Positions 34,801-47,537 of a stretch of 64,000 bases of DNA are shown piece after piece. Source of the stretch: Talinum fruticosum (taxonomy: Eukaryota > Streptophyta > Magnoliopsida > Caryophyllales > Talinaceae); assembly GCA_021018815.1 (NCBI GenBank), contig JAITYX010000007.1:10726001-10790000 (forward strand), given 5' to 3'. The first letter of the stretch is position 1, and every line of letters starts with the position of its first letter. Made by a program: the position numbers and the translations under genes. Below the pieces are notes generated by a model that saw only the letters and a program-made list of their open reading frames with translations, was not told the DNA's origin and searched no databases.

Positions 34801-37800
34801 TTTTTTTTTGTATATGAAATTGATCTATAGAAATAGCTTAATTTCCTTGGTACAAAAAAAGTAATTAAATAAAGATTTTTTTATCAAAATTAAATAAAGA
34901 TTTGAGATCGTGATATTAAGATTAATAAATTCACGCCGAACAAATGTATAAACAATAGGATTTGGATGTGACAAACACGGAGTGAAAAGAATATGGCACA
35001 AGATGCTTTATCTTTTTTTCTTCTTGGAATTAATAAATCGAAACGGCATAAATATCATAATTAAGCATATTATCGAAATTTTATTCCAATTCTTATTTTT
35101 TACTTTCAACGTAAAAATATAAAGTTTAACTTCACTTATAACCTTAAATTTAAATTTTTTTAAAAAAAAATGAGATCAGGCCCGAATTTTGCAATGTCCA
35201 TACAAGCCCAAACTTGAGATGCTTGACAATATTCGAATCAAGCTCATATGTGATGAAGTCAGGTTGGCTTAGCTTGTTTACACCCTACATCATGAACTAC
35301 CACGCACTTTAACTCCACTAAAATTATAATTAGTTATTTTTTAATTATTCCACCTCAGACAAGATTACTTCTAATAACGACTATAAGAAAATCAAAATAT
35401 AAAATAATAGTTTTTTTTGTAGTTAAAGGTAACAATCATCCCAAAAAACACGTTTTTCAATATTCAAATTTATGTTTACTTCCTTATCGAGGTAAGGCTA
35501 CTGCCACCTAAACTAACACCTAATACAACAGTTGATTTTTTATTGCTAAAAATTAGAAACTTTGGAGGTATTAGACAAAAATAATACAATCTCTTTTTTC
35601 TTACACGCTAACAAGTATGAACTTTAATCATATTTAACGGTAGAAGAACACCACCGAGTTAAAGGTTTGTAATCGACATAGTGATAACATGGCGGTAGAA
35701 GTCGCTAATGTGGACAACGGAGTTGAAGATTTGACTTTAACTTTTTCATTTGTATTTATACATAAGCAACCTTTATTCAATCCATAAGAAAAAAAAAGAA
35801 GTCAAAATCAAAGTCAAATCTTCAACTCTATCGTTCACGTCAACAACTTCACTTACCACATCATCACTCTCGCAAGTCACAGCTCCTTAATTCGGTGGAG
35901 TTAACATGGCGTTAAATAGGTTTAAAATTCATACTATTAGTATCCAAGGAAAAAGTTTGTATTATTTTTTCTAATACCACTAAAATTTTGTATTATTTTC
36001 ATCCAAAAATCCTAAATTAATAATAGAGTATAATATAATCAAAGAAAATAAGAAGTCATATCTTCTTCAATGTCTAATCTACTATTCTATTTCCTTTGGG
36101 AAAAATATGATAAATGAAAAAGTGCTGGCATCTAATTAGGTAAATTCTTTGTATCTTAAACTATTATCCATATCTGTTAAGGAATATTAAGTTTAATATC
36201 TTGGTAGGTAAAATAAATTCTTGATAGGAGAATGCTTTTGTTTAGGTCAAGGTAATTTTTTTTTAACTTTTTAATTACTATAACTAGGAAAGGGAAGGGA
36301 GTGAGATTAACATAATGAAAAAATTAATAAATTAATGATAATATCTTATATCATCTAATACATGATCCTTGTAGTTGGTTGAAGTCCATATCAATAAAAT
36401 TTAAATTTATCAATTTATTATGATTTGGGACTCTCGACAATAAAATGTAACAAATCAACCTGCTTTTTTATAACCAAATTTGAATACTCCCTCCATTCCA
36501 AAAAAAAAAAAAAAAAACTTCGTTTTATTTTTTTGACCTCCAGAGCAACATTTTTGGCTATTAATTTTTATTTATGTAATTCAGTAAATTTTTTAAATTT
36601 ATACTCTAATGAAAGTATATATTACAGATGTTCTTAAAGTGGAATATTGTTTCTATTTATAAATTTTTCCTTATCCTTTTTTAAATTTTATAGCTCGACA
36701 TAGTCACTTCATTTAGAGAAAAATCATTTAAATCTCGATGGTGAATATTATTCCTTCCTTGGATGATATAGTTGATTTTTTTTTTCAATATTTCCATATT
36801 TTGATATTTTTATTTTTGATTTACATATGGTAAAATGATTCATTAAATTAAAATAATATATATTCAAGTAATTTATTTATTTATTATAAAAAAAAGTAAT
36901 TTATTTATTTATTTAGATCGGAATATGGTAATAGACTATGTTAGGAAGTGTGCAAGTGATGCAACACTGAGCCATGGTTCTTTAGACATTGACAAAAATG
37001 AGCATATTGGTGGAAGTCCTTAAAAAGAGACATGTTTCAAGGTATTCAAACTAGTCTAAATTTCAACTACACTCTAATATTCTACACTCACATATAATTT
37101 TTTTGATGCAATACACTCACATATAATTACCCAAAACAACAAAAAAAAAAAAAAAAGGATTAACTTCTATCTCTAGTCTCCATTCATTTTAGAACATTTA
37201 GTCGTGTGGGATGAAACACGAACCAAAAAAATATATAAAAAACTACGGTCTATTCACTGCGGGTCTCTTCAGTTTAATCCTAATTTGGACCACATGTTAT
37301 TCAGTCCTGTCCTCAGTCGATCATTTTTTCTTATACAGTATTTAATTTACCTAGGTCCGATTCGAATTCGGACAGGCAAATCACGTGGCGGAGTCAAGAA
37401 ATATATTTAAGGGTGTCATTTTTTAAAATATTTTTAAATTTTATAAGTATTATTATTTTTTTGACTGTCCCTTTTAACAATTTTATAAATTTTATAGGAT
37501 TTTAAAATATAAATTTTAATTTTTTTTTTTGTCTAAGGATGTCCCGGGACACTCTTGGCAAACAAATAGGTAAATTCCCCTACATATAACTACCCAAAAA
37601 AAAAGGAAATAGGGTGGACTTGTGTTAATGGGCCCGAAGTTGGTATGGACTCAATTGAGTTTAATTTAACCATTGGTTAAGATTTTTCTTGGGCTTGGAA
37701 AATTATGTGCTATTGCTTGATGAGGATATTCTGTGAGGATGATACCTCAAACTTTTAAAACAAGTGCAAAGTGACTAGTGAGTAGTGACAAATCTCCAAG

Positions 37801-38200
37801 AGTGATGCCAAAACGTCTTTGTTGCCCCTCTTTTTCTTATATTTATGTGATTTCATTGGTTTTTTTTTTTTTTGGGGTTAGGTGGATTATCGTTATCATT
37901 TACCAACTTTTGTGTAAATAGACATAGATAATTTCACTCCTAATTGTATTACCCTCATCCTTAATCCCTTTAGGGGCTAATAATTCATAGTTCTCAATTT
38001 TTCAAGCTGGTCCGGCTTAGTAATTATTCTCTTTAAATAATGTATTTGATTTGAAATTATTGAATAAAGAACCAAGAAGAAACATAAAAGAACAACTAAT
38101 TTAATTCATATTTGTCGATGAGGTCGGTGGCAGTGATGTCCACTGACTCTATCCTCCACCCATTCAAACTCTTAACCATCTTCTTCTACCAACATTCTTT
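31822..38200. other. Intergenic region, no gene seen
   Basis: The DNA is AT-rich with no supported exon. It includes copy B of the dispersed repeat (33.61-34.24 kb), a hAT-like end near 35.28 kb (TGTTTACACCCTA), a Stowaway-like single end near 36.49 kb (ACTCCCTCCATTCC) and a decayed element near 37.37-37.59 kb with GGGTGTC / GGACACTC blocks. Fragment calls are weak because their partner ends were not found. Confidence 0.5.
33610..34240 (+). repeat. Dispersed repeat family, copy B
   Basis: This is the best preserved of three copies. It has repeated TTTGTAAGAGT / TTATAAGAGTT units, GTGCGAATTATTTCTCTT, TTATTTTGATTGAGAATGA, CTCACCGATATTCGGAG, ACCATTAACTTTGTCAAAAT and AAATGTCGTATGACTTTTT. Copies A and C share subsets of these in the same order. 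Confidence 0.6.
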
Positions 38201-38261
38201 CACTTCTTAACTCACAAAGAACAAAATACTCCCCCCACTACAGCCAGATGGAGGAAACAGT

Positions 38262-38270
38262 ACACGTGTC
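38262..38270 (+). promoter_or_regulatory. ABRE/G-box ACACGTGTC
   Basis: A CACGTG core in the ABRE context lies about 430 bases upstream of the DUF789 start codon. Such sites bind bZIP or bHLH factors; function here is inferred from sequence and position only. Confidence 0.4.
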
Positions 38271-38382
38271 GCAATCTGGTTAAATTTGAAGGGGAAAAAT
38301 CATGATGGATCAACACCACACAGAGGCAGCCCAAGAAGGATTGTCTGCACTCCAGCACACTCAACTCTGGTGAGCCCCACTG

Positions 38383-38383
<1 letters not shown>

Positions 38384-38413
<30 letters not shown>

Positions 38414-38414
38414 C
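38384..38414 (+). promoter_or_regulatory. (CT)n tract in DUF789 promoter or leader
   Basis: About a dozen CT units lie roughly 280 bases upstream of the ATG, with a second CT run near 38483-38500. Such tracts are common around plant transcription starts. Confidence 0.45.
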
Positions 38415-38593
38415 GCGGCGTTTCGCCTCCAAAACACACACGTCACGCCCTCCCAAACCAGACAAAACAAACACATTGTCATTCTCTCTCTCTCTCTCCC
38501 TCCTGACAAGACAATTAAAAATTTTTAGGCCAAGACCCAAACCAAGAGGCGTCAAAACTCACTTTCAAATCTCCCCCAAAAATCCCATCCTCG

Positions 38594-38632
38594 AAACCCT
38601 AGACCCGACGAACAACCTTGCTAAAACCCTAA
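38594..38632 (+). promoter_or_regulatory. Two telo-box motifs in the DUF789 leader
   Basis: AAACCCTA at 38594 and AAAACCCTAA at 38623 match the telo-box found near the start sites of many growth- and translation-linked plant genes. The DUF789 ATG lies about 60 bases downstream. Confidence 0.4.
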
Positions 38633-38693
38633 TCAGTATACTCCATTCCCAGATTTTGATTCATCTGCTTCTCCCATTTTGCTTCTATTTTAG

Positions 38694-41600
38694 ATGTCGA
38701 CGGCGTCGTACGGTCGTAGTCGGAGCGGTGATCGCTTCTATAATCCGCCCCAAGTTCGCCGGCAACTCCAACTTCAACAGCAGCAATTGAAGCAGAAGCA
38801 CCACCAGGAGAGAGAGGAGGTTAGGAGAGACAAAGATCATCATAATCACCAGCGACGTCAGAAGCCGCCGCCGCAGCAGAGGCCCAAGCCGGCGGACAAT
38901 CGGCCGGAATCCGACGACTCTGCTTCCACGGCCACGGCGACGACGACTACGCCGCCGGGCTCGTTGTCTTCGCATTCCACCTGCGTCTCGAATTCGACTA
39001 ATTTGGATCGGTTCTTGGAGTATACTACTCCTCTAGTACCGGCTCAGTACTTCCCCAAGGTACGGGATTATGACCCAGATCAGGATTTTTGCTTGTTTGA
39101 AATGGGTGTGTTCTTGTTCGTTATGGGTATTGGGTAAAGTTTATACTTTTACTTGCAATTGAGTTAATGTAATGCAAATTGATCTAATGAGAACCGTTGG
39201 GTCTTATCGGATTGTTTATGGGGTTTTTTTGAGGTGGTTGTGTAGAATGTAGGAACAAGAGACCAACTTTCAGCATACTGCTCTTCTCACTGTGTAATTA
39301 GATGTACTTCAATATCGAATATTAATATGATTCTACAATATTAATTTTGCTGTATTGAAATTTGTGATTGATAGACGAGCATGAAGGGATGGAGAACTCA
39401 GGAAGATGAGTTTCGGTCATACTTTGTGCTTGGGGATCTCTGGGAGTCTTTCAAAGAGTGGAGTGCATATGGGGCTGGAGTGCCACTTTTGTTGAATGGT
39501 AGTGACTCTGTTGTGCAGTATTATGTTCCGTATTTATCGGGCATTCAGTTGTACATAGACCCATCAAAGCCTTCCCTAAGAACAAGGTCAGCATTATATC
39601 TGAAACGTTGCTTCTATTGATGGTATGACATTTGACATTGTGTTCTTTGTATTGTTAAAGCACTTCAGGCTTTTGGGTTGGATGACTAAATGCTTGAATT
39701 TGTTGAGGCTTTTAGATTGTCCATTGATTATATAACCCCCAACCCCCACATGATTTTTTTTTTTCAAAAAAGAACCAAGAATGACACATTTTCCCCATAA
39801 AGATGACTTACGAATGTATAATTAACCGGGGGAGACGTTTAGGAGGTATAGTGGATGTTTGCTGATAAGTTAGAGTTCCTTTATGTTGGATGTTTAGTTT
39901 CTTCATATCTCGAATGTGGGTCTCTTGTAGCTGCACATTCTAATCTTCCCTTTTACTTTTCGAGAACGACAGCTTGATATGAAATTTCTGCTGTGCATAT
40001 CATGCTTTGTATGAAATAAGCACCAGGATATAACTACTGTTTGATTTTTTTTTCATTACACGCAATTTCAGAACTGTTTCTTCTGTGCTCTGCTATCCTC
40101 AATTATGATTCATTGATTCTATTTTCAAATACACTCAATCCACACTTGACGAAATGTTTTACAGTGCAATGAATGAACTGCTACTTTTCTACCTTATCAA
40201 TATGCCATTCTTTGTTTTTAGTGGAATGCTGCCTGGATTCTGACAGTTATCCCTATTCAGTGTACAAGGATTAGAGTGCTTTGGGAAATTTTGTATTGTT
40301 TATGTTACTCTTTTGGTGCTGTGCATCATTGTGTGTATACTTTGCATGCATCCGTCAGAGGAAATTGGTGTTCTTTAGTCTTTACAACCGACTGCTACAG
40401 ATAACGTGTTGTAAATGATGCTAGACTATTAAAAACTGTTTTATTGATAAGAAACTGAATTCTGATGTTGATGACTCACGACCTACTAATTTGTTAGAGT
40501 GAGAGGAGCATGCCCTAAGGGGTTGCTTACTTTCTTGGCTCTTTCTGTTCATAGTATAACCCAAAGTGTGTGTTTTGGGTCTTCATAACTAGTAGCTTCC
40601 TTTTCTTGCAGGTGAAATACCATTCTAGCTACTAACTGAACTGTTGCCTGTATGATGCCTGGTCCCGTGTCTCGGTTGTCATAAGTTAGATTTTGGTTAA
40701 TGGCTCGTGTAGAAATTCTATGTTGCCTTTTGAGGTATTAGTTTGGGTTGGTTGGTGTTGGGATGGCCTATTATTGTGTGTGAGTTGTTGTGCAATTAGA
40801 AGTGTTTGAATTGAGATGATTCACACATAGGTCCTTCCACAAAGTTGCTTCTGCTTAACTGAATCTTTAGTCGAAGCACAATGGTGTGCATGGTCTGTGG
40901 TGGAAAGTATGTATCATGGATATTCCTCTTGATGTTGCATTAGTTCGTCTGTAAATAGCTACTTCTTAAATTATCTATGTCTTAAGAAGATTAATGTAAT
41001 ATAGAGACAAGAAGGATCTGCATATGGTTCATCAACCTAGAGAAGGCTTATGTGAAGTACCTTGAGAGTTTCTTTTGAGATGTTTGAAAGTGGTGGAGGT
41101 TCCTATTTCTCACGGTTTAATTATTGAAGATGTGTATGACAGAAGTAAAAGAAGTACCTGGTGGGGGCACAATGGACTTTCTGAGTACTATATGTTTGAT
41201 TCCTACTATTCCTTTAGCATTTCTCTTTGTAGTAACAATGGGTGTGCTTGCTAGGTTGATTCAAAGCGACGTGCCTTGGCATATGTTATTGACTTATAAC
41301 ATAGTTCTACTTGGTGAAATTAGAGGAGTGAACTCGGTGGTGTCAGTCAAAAGATTTGCTCCCACTTGAGAGTTGGAACATTGAACGGATATGCTTGATT
41401 TTAAAGGTGTCACATTTATCTTGTTGAAGATGGATAGTTCATAAGTTCAGATGCAACTTTAATGTGGACACGATTGTCACATGCAAAAAAAAAAAAAAAA
41501 GGCTTGGTAAAAAGCCAGAAAGGGGAATTTGGATATCTCAGTAAAAAGATTTGGCATTTTTGCAAGTATTGTAGAAAGGGAAATTACTGATGACATTATT

Positions 41601-44600
41601 CACTATGTACAACTGGGGTGGTAGATATTGAAAAACACTATCAAATTGTTAATTTTATACTGAAAAGAAAGTTATAGTTATGGCTCTTTTTACCAGCCAG
41701 TTATCTGCGATGTAATGTTGGAGATACAGCAAGGAAATCTTCAAAAGGTGATGGTTGTACTGATTATGATGGTTTGCTAGATGAGTGTTCAAAAGGTGAT
41801 GATTAGTGAGATTGACTTTAGAAAAAGGGCCTCAGAGAGCCATTGTCATCCTCTAGTTGACATTATGACTCTTGATGGCAGTATGTTAGCTTTGGGATTA
41901 GGATAACTTAGATGAGGATCTTCGCTTTGGGATTAGGATGACTTAGATGAGGAGCTTGTATGCTTGTTGTTCGACTTTGGTCACTATGTTATTAGTCATC
42001 TCTTTTGCACACAACATATTGAAGGCTCAGTTTTGTGAAGTCGTTCTTATGCGAGTCTAATCTCAATGAGGCATGGGGCTTAAGCTTCACTAATTCAAGA
42101 GGTCTTGTTCTTTCTTGAGGCTAGTTGAATTGTGCACCTCGGTGCACATCAAACCAAGGTGCAAGGCACACACTATGCATCATAGAGATGAGATGGCAAA
42201 TTGTCGAGGCTCTACACTTTGTTCAAATTGATATCTAACCAAGACAACCGATGCGGTTTCAAGGATATAGCAAAGTACTGCATGAATTTCTTCAAAGTAC
42301 TCAAATTGAAGATTCAAAATTGTTGACGCTATAAGTCCTAAAACATACTTTTCCTATAAGATTTTCACCTCTCTACCTCTAAGACCTTTGGGATTGTCAA
42401 AAAATTTCACTAAGTAATTTAGTAGTGCTTTGTCCTGTATATTCTGAAGTAACCCTAAACATGTTAGAATAATCTGAAAAATTTAACTTTGGATTTAGGA
42501 TGTTTTAAATATCCTTCTAAGCAACTTCGATATGTGCAATGGCTTCGTCAGCACCATGTTATTGATTTCGAAGAGTGAATGCTAAATGCTGAAAGGTGGG
42601 CATTACAGTGGTGTATATGCATTCTTAACTGTCAATATGGTAGAGAGAGAACTCTTAGCATATGAGGGGATAAAAGGAGCAGAGTCTTCATTTAATGATC
42701 CCTTCGACATTTTTTCAAAAATCGTAAAATATGTGTCATTTTGGTGGTCTTGAGAGTGTCCCTAATCTCTCTACCTCCTAAACCGTTCCAATGAATGTGA
42801 TGGTCTGACTACTTGTTACTTGCATTACAACTTGTTAAGATGAGCCATTCTTGACCAAGACAAGCTCTCTTGGAAATAATGCCTCTGTTTGCAGGGATTA
42901 AACTGCCTTCCAAACCCAGCTGCAATGAGATGCACACTTGGTGGTAGGTGTTGTGTATTACCCTATAGTGAATTTGTGGAATGCGTCACTGTTGGTGCTT
43001 CCCCAAGGATGTGGCACAAATGTATAATGTTTTTATAATCATCGTGAGATGTATTGGTGTTGCAACTGGTGTTTTCTGTATTTAACACAACACAATTTTC
43101 CTGTGATGGGCAATCTTCTGTTATTTGAGCATTAGAGTTGCCATGCCAAAGCAGTGAAACTGTAGTTTCTATTTGGCAAGAAAATCTTAGTACTGATATA
43201 ATTATGGTTTGTTAGAGATTTTATTAATATCAAGTTAATATTAAGCTCTAGCAACATAAATTTTAAGGTAGTTAATTTCTAAAATGAAAAATTAGAAAAC
43301 AAACAACTCAGTAGTTTATGCAATGATGAGGTAAGAAGCATATATTGTTCTGATGGTTTGCTTACTCCATATTTTGGTAGCCATAGCATGATCAAGATGA
43401 AGGGCTTTATTTAGAGCCATGCCCTACGCATTGAACATTTGAAGTGAGGGACTTATTGGTTGGTTTTATTTGATTATGCTTCATCTTGCCTATGTTGTCG
43501 GCAATTCCCAATACAATGTAAGGGCTTCACTTGTGATTATGATACCACTGTAAGAAGTTAGATTGCTTTAGTGCAGTTAACTTGTCAAATAAACTTGAAT
43601 TGGTGGTTATTCAATTTTTAAGCTGCTTTGTCATCTTGGATGTGTAATTCAAGTGCACTGGAGGTTACCTGAAGTTGTTGAGTTAGAGGGCGCATTGCCA
43701 TGCTGTTGGATTATCAAGACCATATTAATAGTTCACCGTAGTTGAGCATACCTGCAGGCATTATGATTGTAGTAAGATGAATGACAAATATTTCCAAAAT
43801 AATTGGAGGCAACACTAATGTGTTTACAGAAAGTGATCTAGATGAGGCTGAGGTCAGCTGTGATTCCTGTGAATGAACAAGGCTCATGCTTGTCTGTGAT
43901 ATTAGAGATCTCAGGAATCCATGTCCATCATAGGACTATTCTTGGTTTTGTGGTGGTTTGATTTCTTCATGTTATGTTAAGAGATTGATGATCAAACTAT
44001 TCGCATGAGGTAAAGGCAAATATAATGATGTGGAATTACAAGATGTGATTATGTTTTTACCTTAAGAACCGAGATCAATGTATTCACCAGCTTTCTTGGC
44101 AATGCATGTAAATAATTTTGAATAACATTATACCAAAAGGAAAAGAATACTAAGGGTGAGAAGAATGACAGGCTTTGAATTTTAGAGGTTCTTCAGAATT
44201 TCTTAGTGGCCTTTTAGTAGCTCCTGAGAAGTATTTGGCTGCAGGGTTTGGGGAGGTAAGGACCTTATTTGTAGACCTGGCTTGTTCCCCTTCTTATTTT
44301 TTGGTTAATTTGAAGTGTTGAGAGAGGATCGGAGTTGGTTCCTTCTTGAAACTTTCAAGATATTTTTTGAAAATTTTTGCAATTCTTATTGCAACTCCCT
44401 ATGAAAGTTATTGCAAGAACAAGTTTTCAGAACCGGTGGTCCCTAAAGATATATTGCATAATATGAAGTCAGTGTTGCATAGATCTAGGATTTTGACACC
44501 CCCTTTTTTAATAAGTTATTAACAGTTATTTGTTCTTCATTTTCTCTTTACCCCCTGCTTTGGTTCGAGTGAAGAGGTTTACGTAGTATGAAGTGTTACA

Positions 44601-45841
44601 TAGATTGAGGACTTTGTTGTCTGTCTTCTATAAGTTTACAAGCTATCTATCCCCCTGAACGTCAATCATACACTTGGAGTACCTACTCCTCCTACATATG
44701 TCAAGAACAGATGGTTAACGAATGGAAAAATAGGGGGTTTTTTGGGCCTAAAATAATAATGTGGCACCTGGGAGTATAAGCTCCCAGGTGTATTTAAGAA
44801 TTTGCACCATTACACTGTTAATTATTCTTGTTATTGCAGGCGTCCAGGTGAGGAGAGTGATGAATCATCTAGAGAAACTAGTAGCGACGGTAGCAGTGAT
44901 TGTGAAATTGAACGGAGAGCTGGCTCATATGGTGTATGGGGCCAGCAGGAACTTGCAGAGTCTACCTTACAGGGTATGAAGGGACTTTCACTATGGAATA
45001 AACCCTTAAATGGCTCATCTAGTGATGAAGGGGAATCCTCCTGTTCTCCTGGTGCTCTTGTCTTCGAGTATTTTGAACATGATGCTCCCTACAGCCGGGA
45101 ACCTTTGGCTGATAAGGCCAGTTATTCTCCTCTTAAACCCTCCCCTAATCTATTTGTTTTTTTGTGCTTTTCTGTCTGACTTTGATTATGTTCTACAGAT
45201 ATCAATTCTTGCCTCTCGGTTCCCAGAACTAAAAACATATCGGAGTTGTGATCTTTCACCATCAAGTTGGATTTCTGTTGCATGGTATGCATTCGTCAAG
45301 GCCCCATTTAACAACATAATATTTTTTTCCCTATGTGGAATCTGATCTGGGGTTTGTACTTTCTTCTGTTGAATTTCTTGGAAAAAGGTACCCAATATAC
45401 AGAATACCAACTGGTCCAACCCTCCAGAACTTGGATTCCTGCTTCTTGACATTCCACTCACTGTCGACACCCACCTATGGTATGTCTTTTTTGGTTTTGG
45501 AGTTTGATACTACTAGACATATAAGATTACAGTCTCCTCTAAACTCTAATTGATGGTATGAAATTCCTATTTTGACAGGTGCACAGAATGAGTGGCAATG
45601 TCATTATGGTTCATGTCCTAGGGAGGTTCCCAGTGGTTTTGATATGGCTCTTAAACTGTCATTGCCAATTTTCGGAATGGCATGTTACAAGTTCAAGATC
45701 TCTGTATGGGATCAAAACGGAGTTGATGAATGTCAGAAAGCCAACTCCCTTTTACGAGCTGCTGATGAGTGGCTTCGGCTTTTGAATGTAAATCATCCCG
45801 ACTACAGGTTCTTCATTTCTCATAATTTCCACTGGAGATGA
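38694..45841 (+). CDS. DUF789 family protein
   Basis: The molecular function of this plant family is unknown to me. Six coding exons: 38694-39059, 39375-39586, 44840-45116, 45199-45284, 45388-45479 and 45579-45841. They join in frame to 431 residues. The N-terminus is low in complexity (Gln-, Arg- and Thr-rich). The conserved part begins at [20 protein letters not shown] (residues 103-122). It continues with [34 protein letters not shown], a Ser/Glu-rich linker, [41 protein letters not shown] and [20 protein letters not shown], ending [10 protein letters not shown]. No signal peptide or membrane segment is seen. Intron 2 is 5.25 kb. Intron 3 (45117-45198) must start with GC to keep the conserved ADK-IS junction. 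The gene converges with Di19. Confidence 0.9.
41000..41650 (+). mobile_element. LINE reverse transcriptase relic in DUF789 intron 2
   Basis: Translated pieces resemble the late part of plant non-LTR reverse transcriptases: [13 protein letters not shown] near 41015, DVPWHMLL near 41268 where the YADD box would follow, [12 protein letters not shown], and [15 protein letters not shown] near 41575. The active-site Asp pair is lost and stops are frequent. It is in sense orientation relative to the host gene. Confidence 0.6.
45117..45198 (+). other. Probable GC-AG intron of the DUF789 gene
   Basis: The exon ends GATAAG and the intron begins GCCAGT. It ends TTCTACAG, and the 82-base body is T-rich. 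No GT donor nearby keeps the frame and the conserved residues. GC-AG introns are a known minority class spliced by the normal U2 machinery. Confidence 0.75.
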
Positions 45842-46542
45842 GACCAAGGGCTGGCAAAGGGTAATGTGTTAATTAGCTGACTCGTTGCCAAGCTGACTCA
45901 AAAGTATTTTAAAATAGTCAGCTGGGCACACTAGATTTCCTCCCTGTTGTGTTGCTAAAAAGGATGACTGTTTAGCAAGTGTGTTTTCGGTGGAAATTTT
46001 TAGAATGAGCAGCTAATGGTGACTTGCTACAAGCTCGCCAGACTGGGAGGAAGAAGTTTGTGTCACGTAATTTTGATGAATAAGTCAACTGTGCCAAGAA
46101 CTTTTTCTGATGTAAAAACAGTTATTTTGGTGGATGGTGTTTTCCTCAGAAATCCTTGGGCCTGTGAAGGGCTTTGTTTGCCCGAATATATGACTAGGCT
46201 ACTTGGTCATGGTATCGGAAAAAAAAGGGGCAGATATCATATGAGCATAGTGTTATTTGTACAAATACATGCTTTGCTTTGAATGGATAAGCTTCAGTTC
46301 ATTTATTCGTGTAAGCTCTAAGCTGTGTTTGCTTTCTAAGCCTGGAAAATGCATTGATTTCTCAGCGGATGTCCGTATTTGGTCTTTGGTAGAGAAGAGC
46401 GGATGATAATTAGCACGACTTTTAGGCTTGTGATTGAGCAAGGTGTTTGCAGTTAGTATGAGCAAGGTTAAGTAGGTGTTGGAACCTTTTTGTGGGTTTG
46501 TTCGACCGATGGGGCTCGCACCTCCGATTAGAGTGATATATT

Positions 46543-46805
46543 GTGGTTTGTTAGTTGGTTTAACAGATAAAGTGTCTGGAAATTATTACTAAATATGTGA
46601 GTTTGAATTTCTCTTATGAGATCAGAGTTTGATATAGTGTGGTTTGTTAGTTGGTTTAACAGATAAAGTATCTGGAAATTATTACTAAATATATGAGTTT
46701 GAATCTCTTATGAGATCAGAGTTTGAATTTCGCTTATCTCGAGTTTGAATTTCGCTTATGTCGAACCTTGTACCTCATTTGCGCACCAAAAAAAAAAAAA
46801 AAAAA
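46543..46805 (+). repeat. Duplicated SINE-like unit with poly-A tail
   Basis: The block GTGGTTTGTTAGTTGG followed by AACAGATAAAGTGTCTGG starts at 46543 and recurs at 46639 (period 96). It is followed by GAGTTTGAATTTC, a decayed B box, and by ACCTCATTTGCGCACC and an A run. It resembles the element at 18885. Confidence 0.6.
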
Positions 46806-47025
46806 GAAACAATGTTGAAACAGGAGATGTAGGTTTGACTTAAGGAGATGGCAATTTTATCTGAATGTTTGTATTAATTTCACCTGAAAGTTTGTATTAA
46901 AATACAAAAAAAAAAAAAAAGAAACAATGTTGAAACAGGAGATGTAGGTTTGACTTAAGGAGATGGCAATTTTATCTGAATGTTTGTATTAATTTCACCT
47001 GAAAGTTTGTATTAAAATACAAAAG
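46806..47025 (+). repeat. Perfect tandem duplication, period 115 bp
   Basis: GAAACAATGTTGAAACAGG starts copy 1 at 46806 and copy 2 at 46921. About 105 bases are identical by eye. The first copy ends in a 15-A run that the second lacks. Confidence 0.95.
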
Positions 47026-47537
47026 CAGAACTAAAGTTCAAGTTTAATCAGATTTCAGAGGAAGTTGTAAGTTGTAACTCAAGATCAAGGATTCTCATTA
47101 ATAGCACCCAAAAGAGGCACTTGGAAAACCTTTTATTCGATGCAAATGATGTACCATATCAGTTCATCACCATTAGATAACGCCTTCCATTAAACAAAAA
47201 AGGCATATAAAGAAAATATTAATTGTAACTAGTATTTATTGTGAACAACTTACACTTGAGGTTCCAACACTAATGAGGCTTACAAGGGCTTATATAAGAT
47301 TTTGTATCATCTTCGTGCTTCTAGCCTTGTAAATTTGTCTCATTAGCTCTTACAGTTAAAAGGAAATACAACCATTCATCCATAATGAAGAGTGCTCAGA
47401 GACCAACTACACATATATTCTCCCTCTTCCTCTCCTCGTATTAGAGCTCGATGCCTCCTCCTGGTCTCCCCTGTCCTTGAAAAGGTGTTTACTTGCAAAT
47501 GCAACTGCCTAAGGCAGCCCCCAAGGCTCATAATATG

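Larger units (their letters stand above)
45842..47537. other. Convergent intergenic region between DUF789 and Di19
   Basis: The two 3' flanks share about 1.7 kb. It contains a duplicated SINE-like unit (46543-46730) ending in a long A run and a 115-bp tandem duplication (46806-47025). No extra gene was recognised. Confidence 0.6.

Noticed and set aside
41124..41369. 81-residue frame as an extra DUF789 exon or separate gene
   Set aside because: It reads as decayed LINE reverse transcriptase. Exon 2 joins directly to the exon at 44840 in the right phase.
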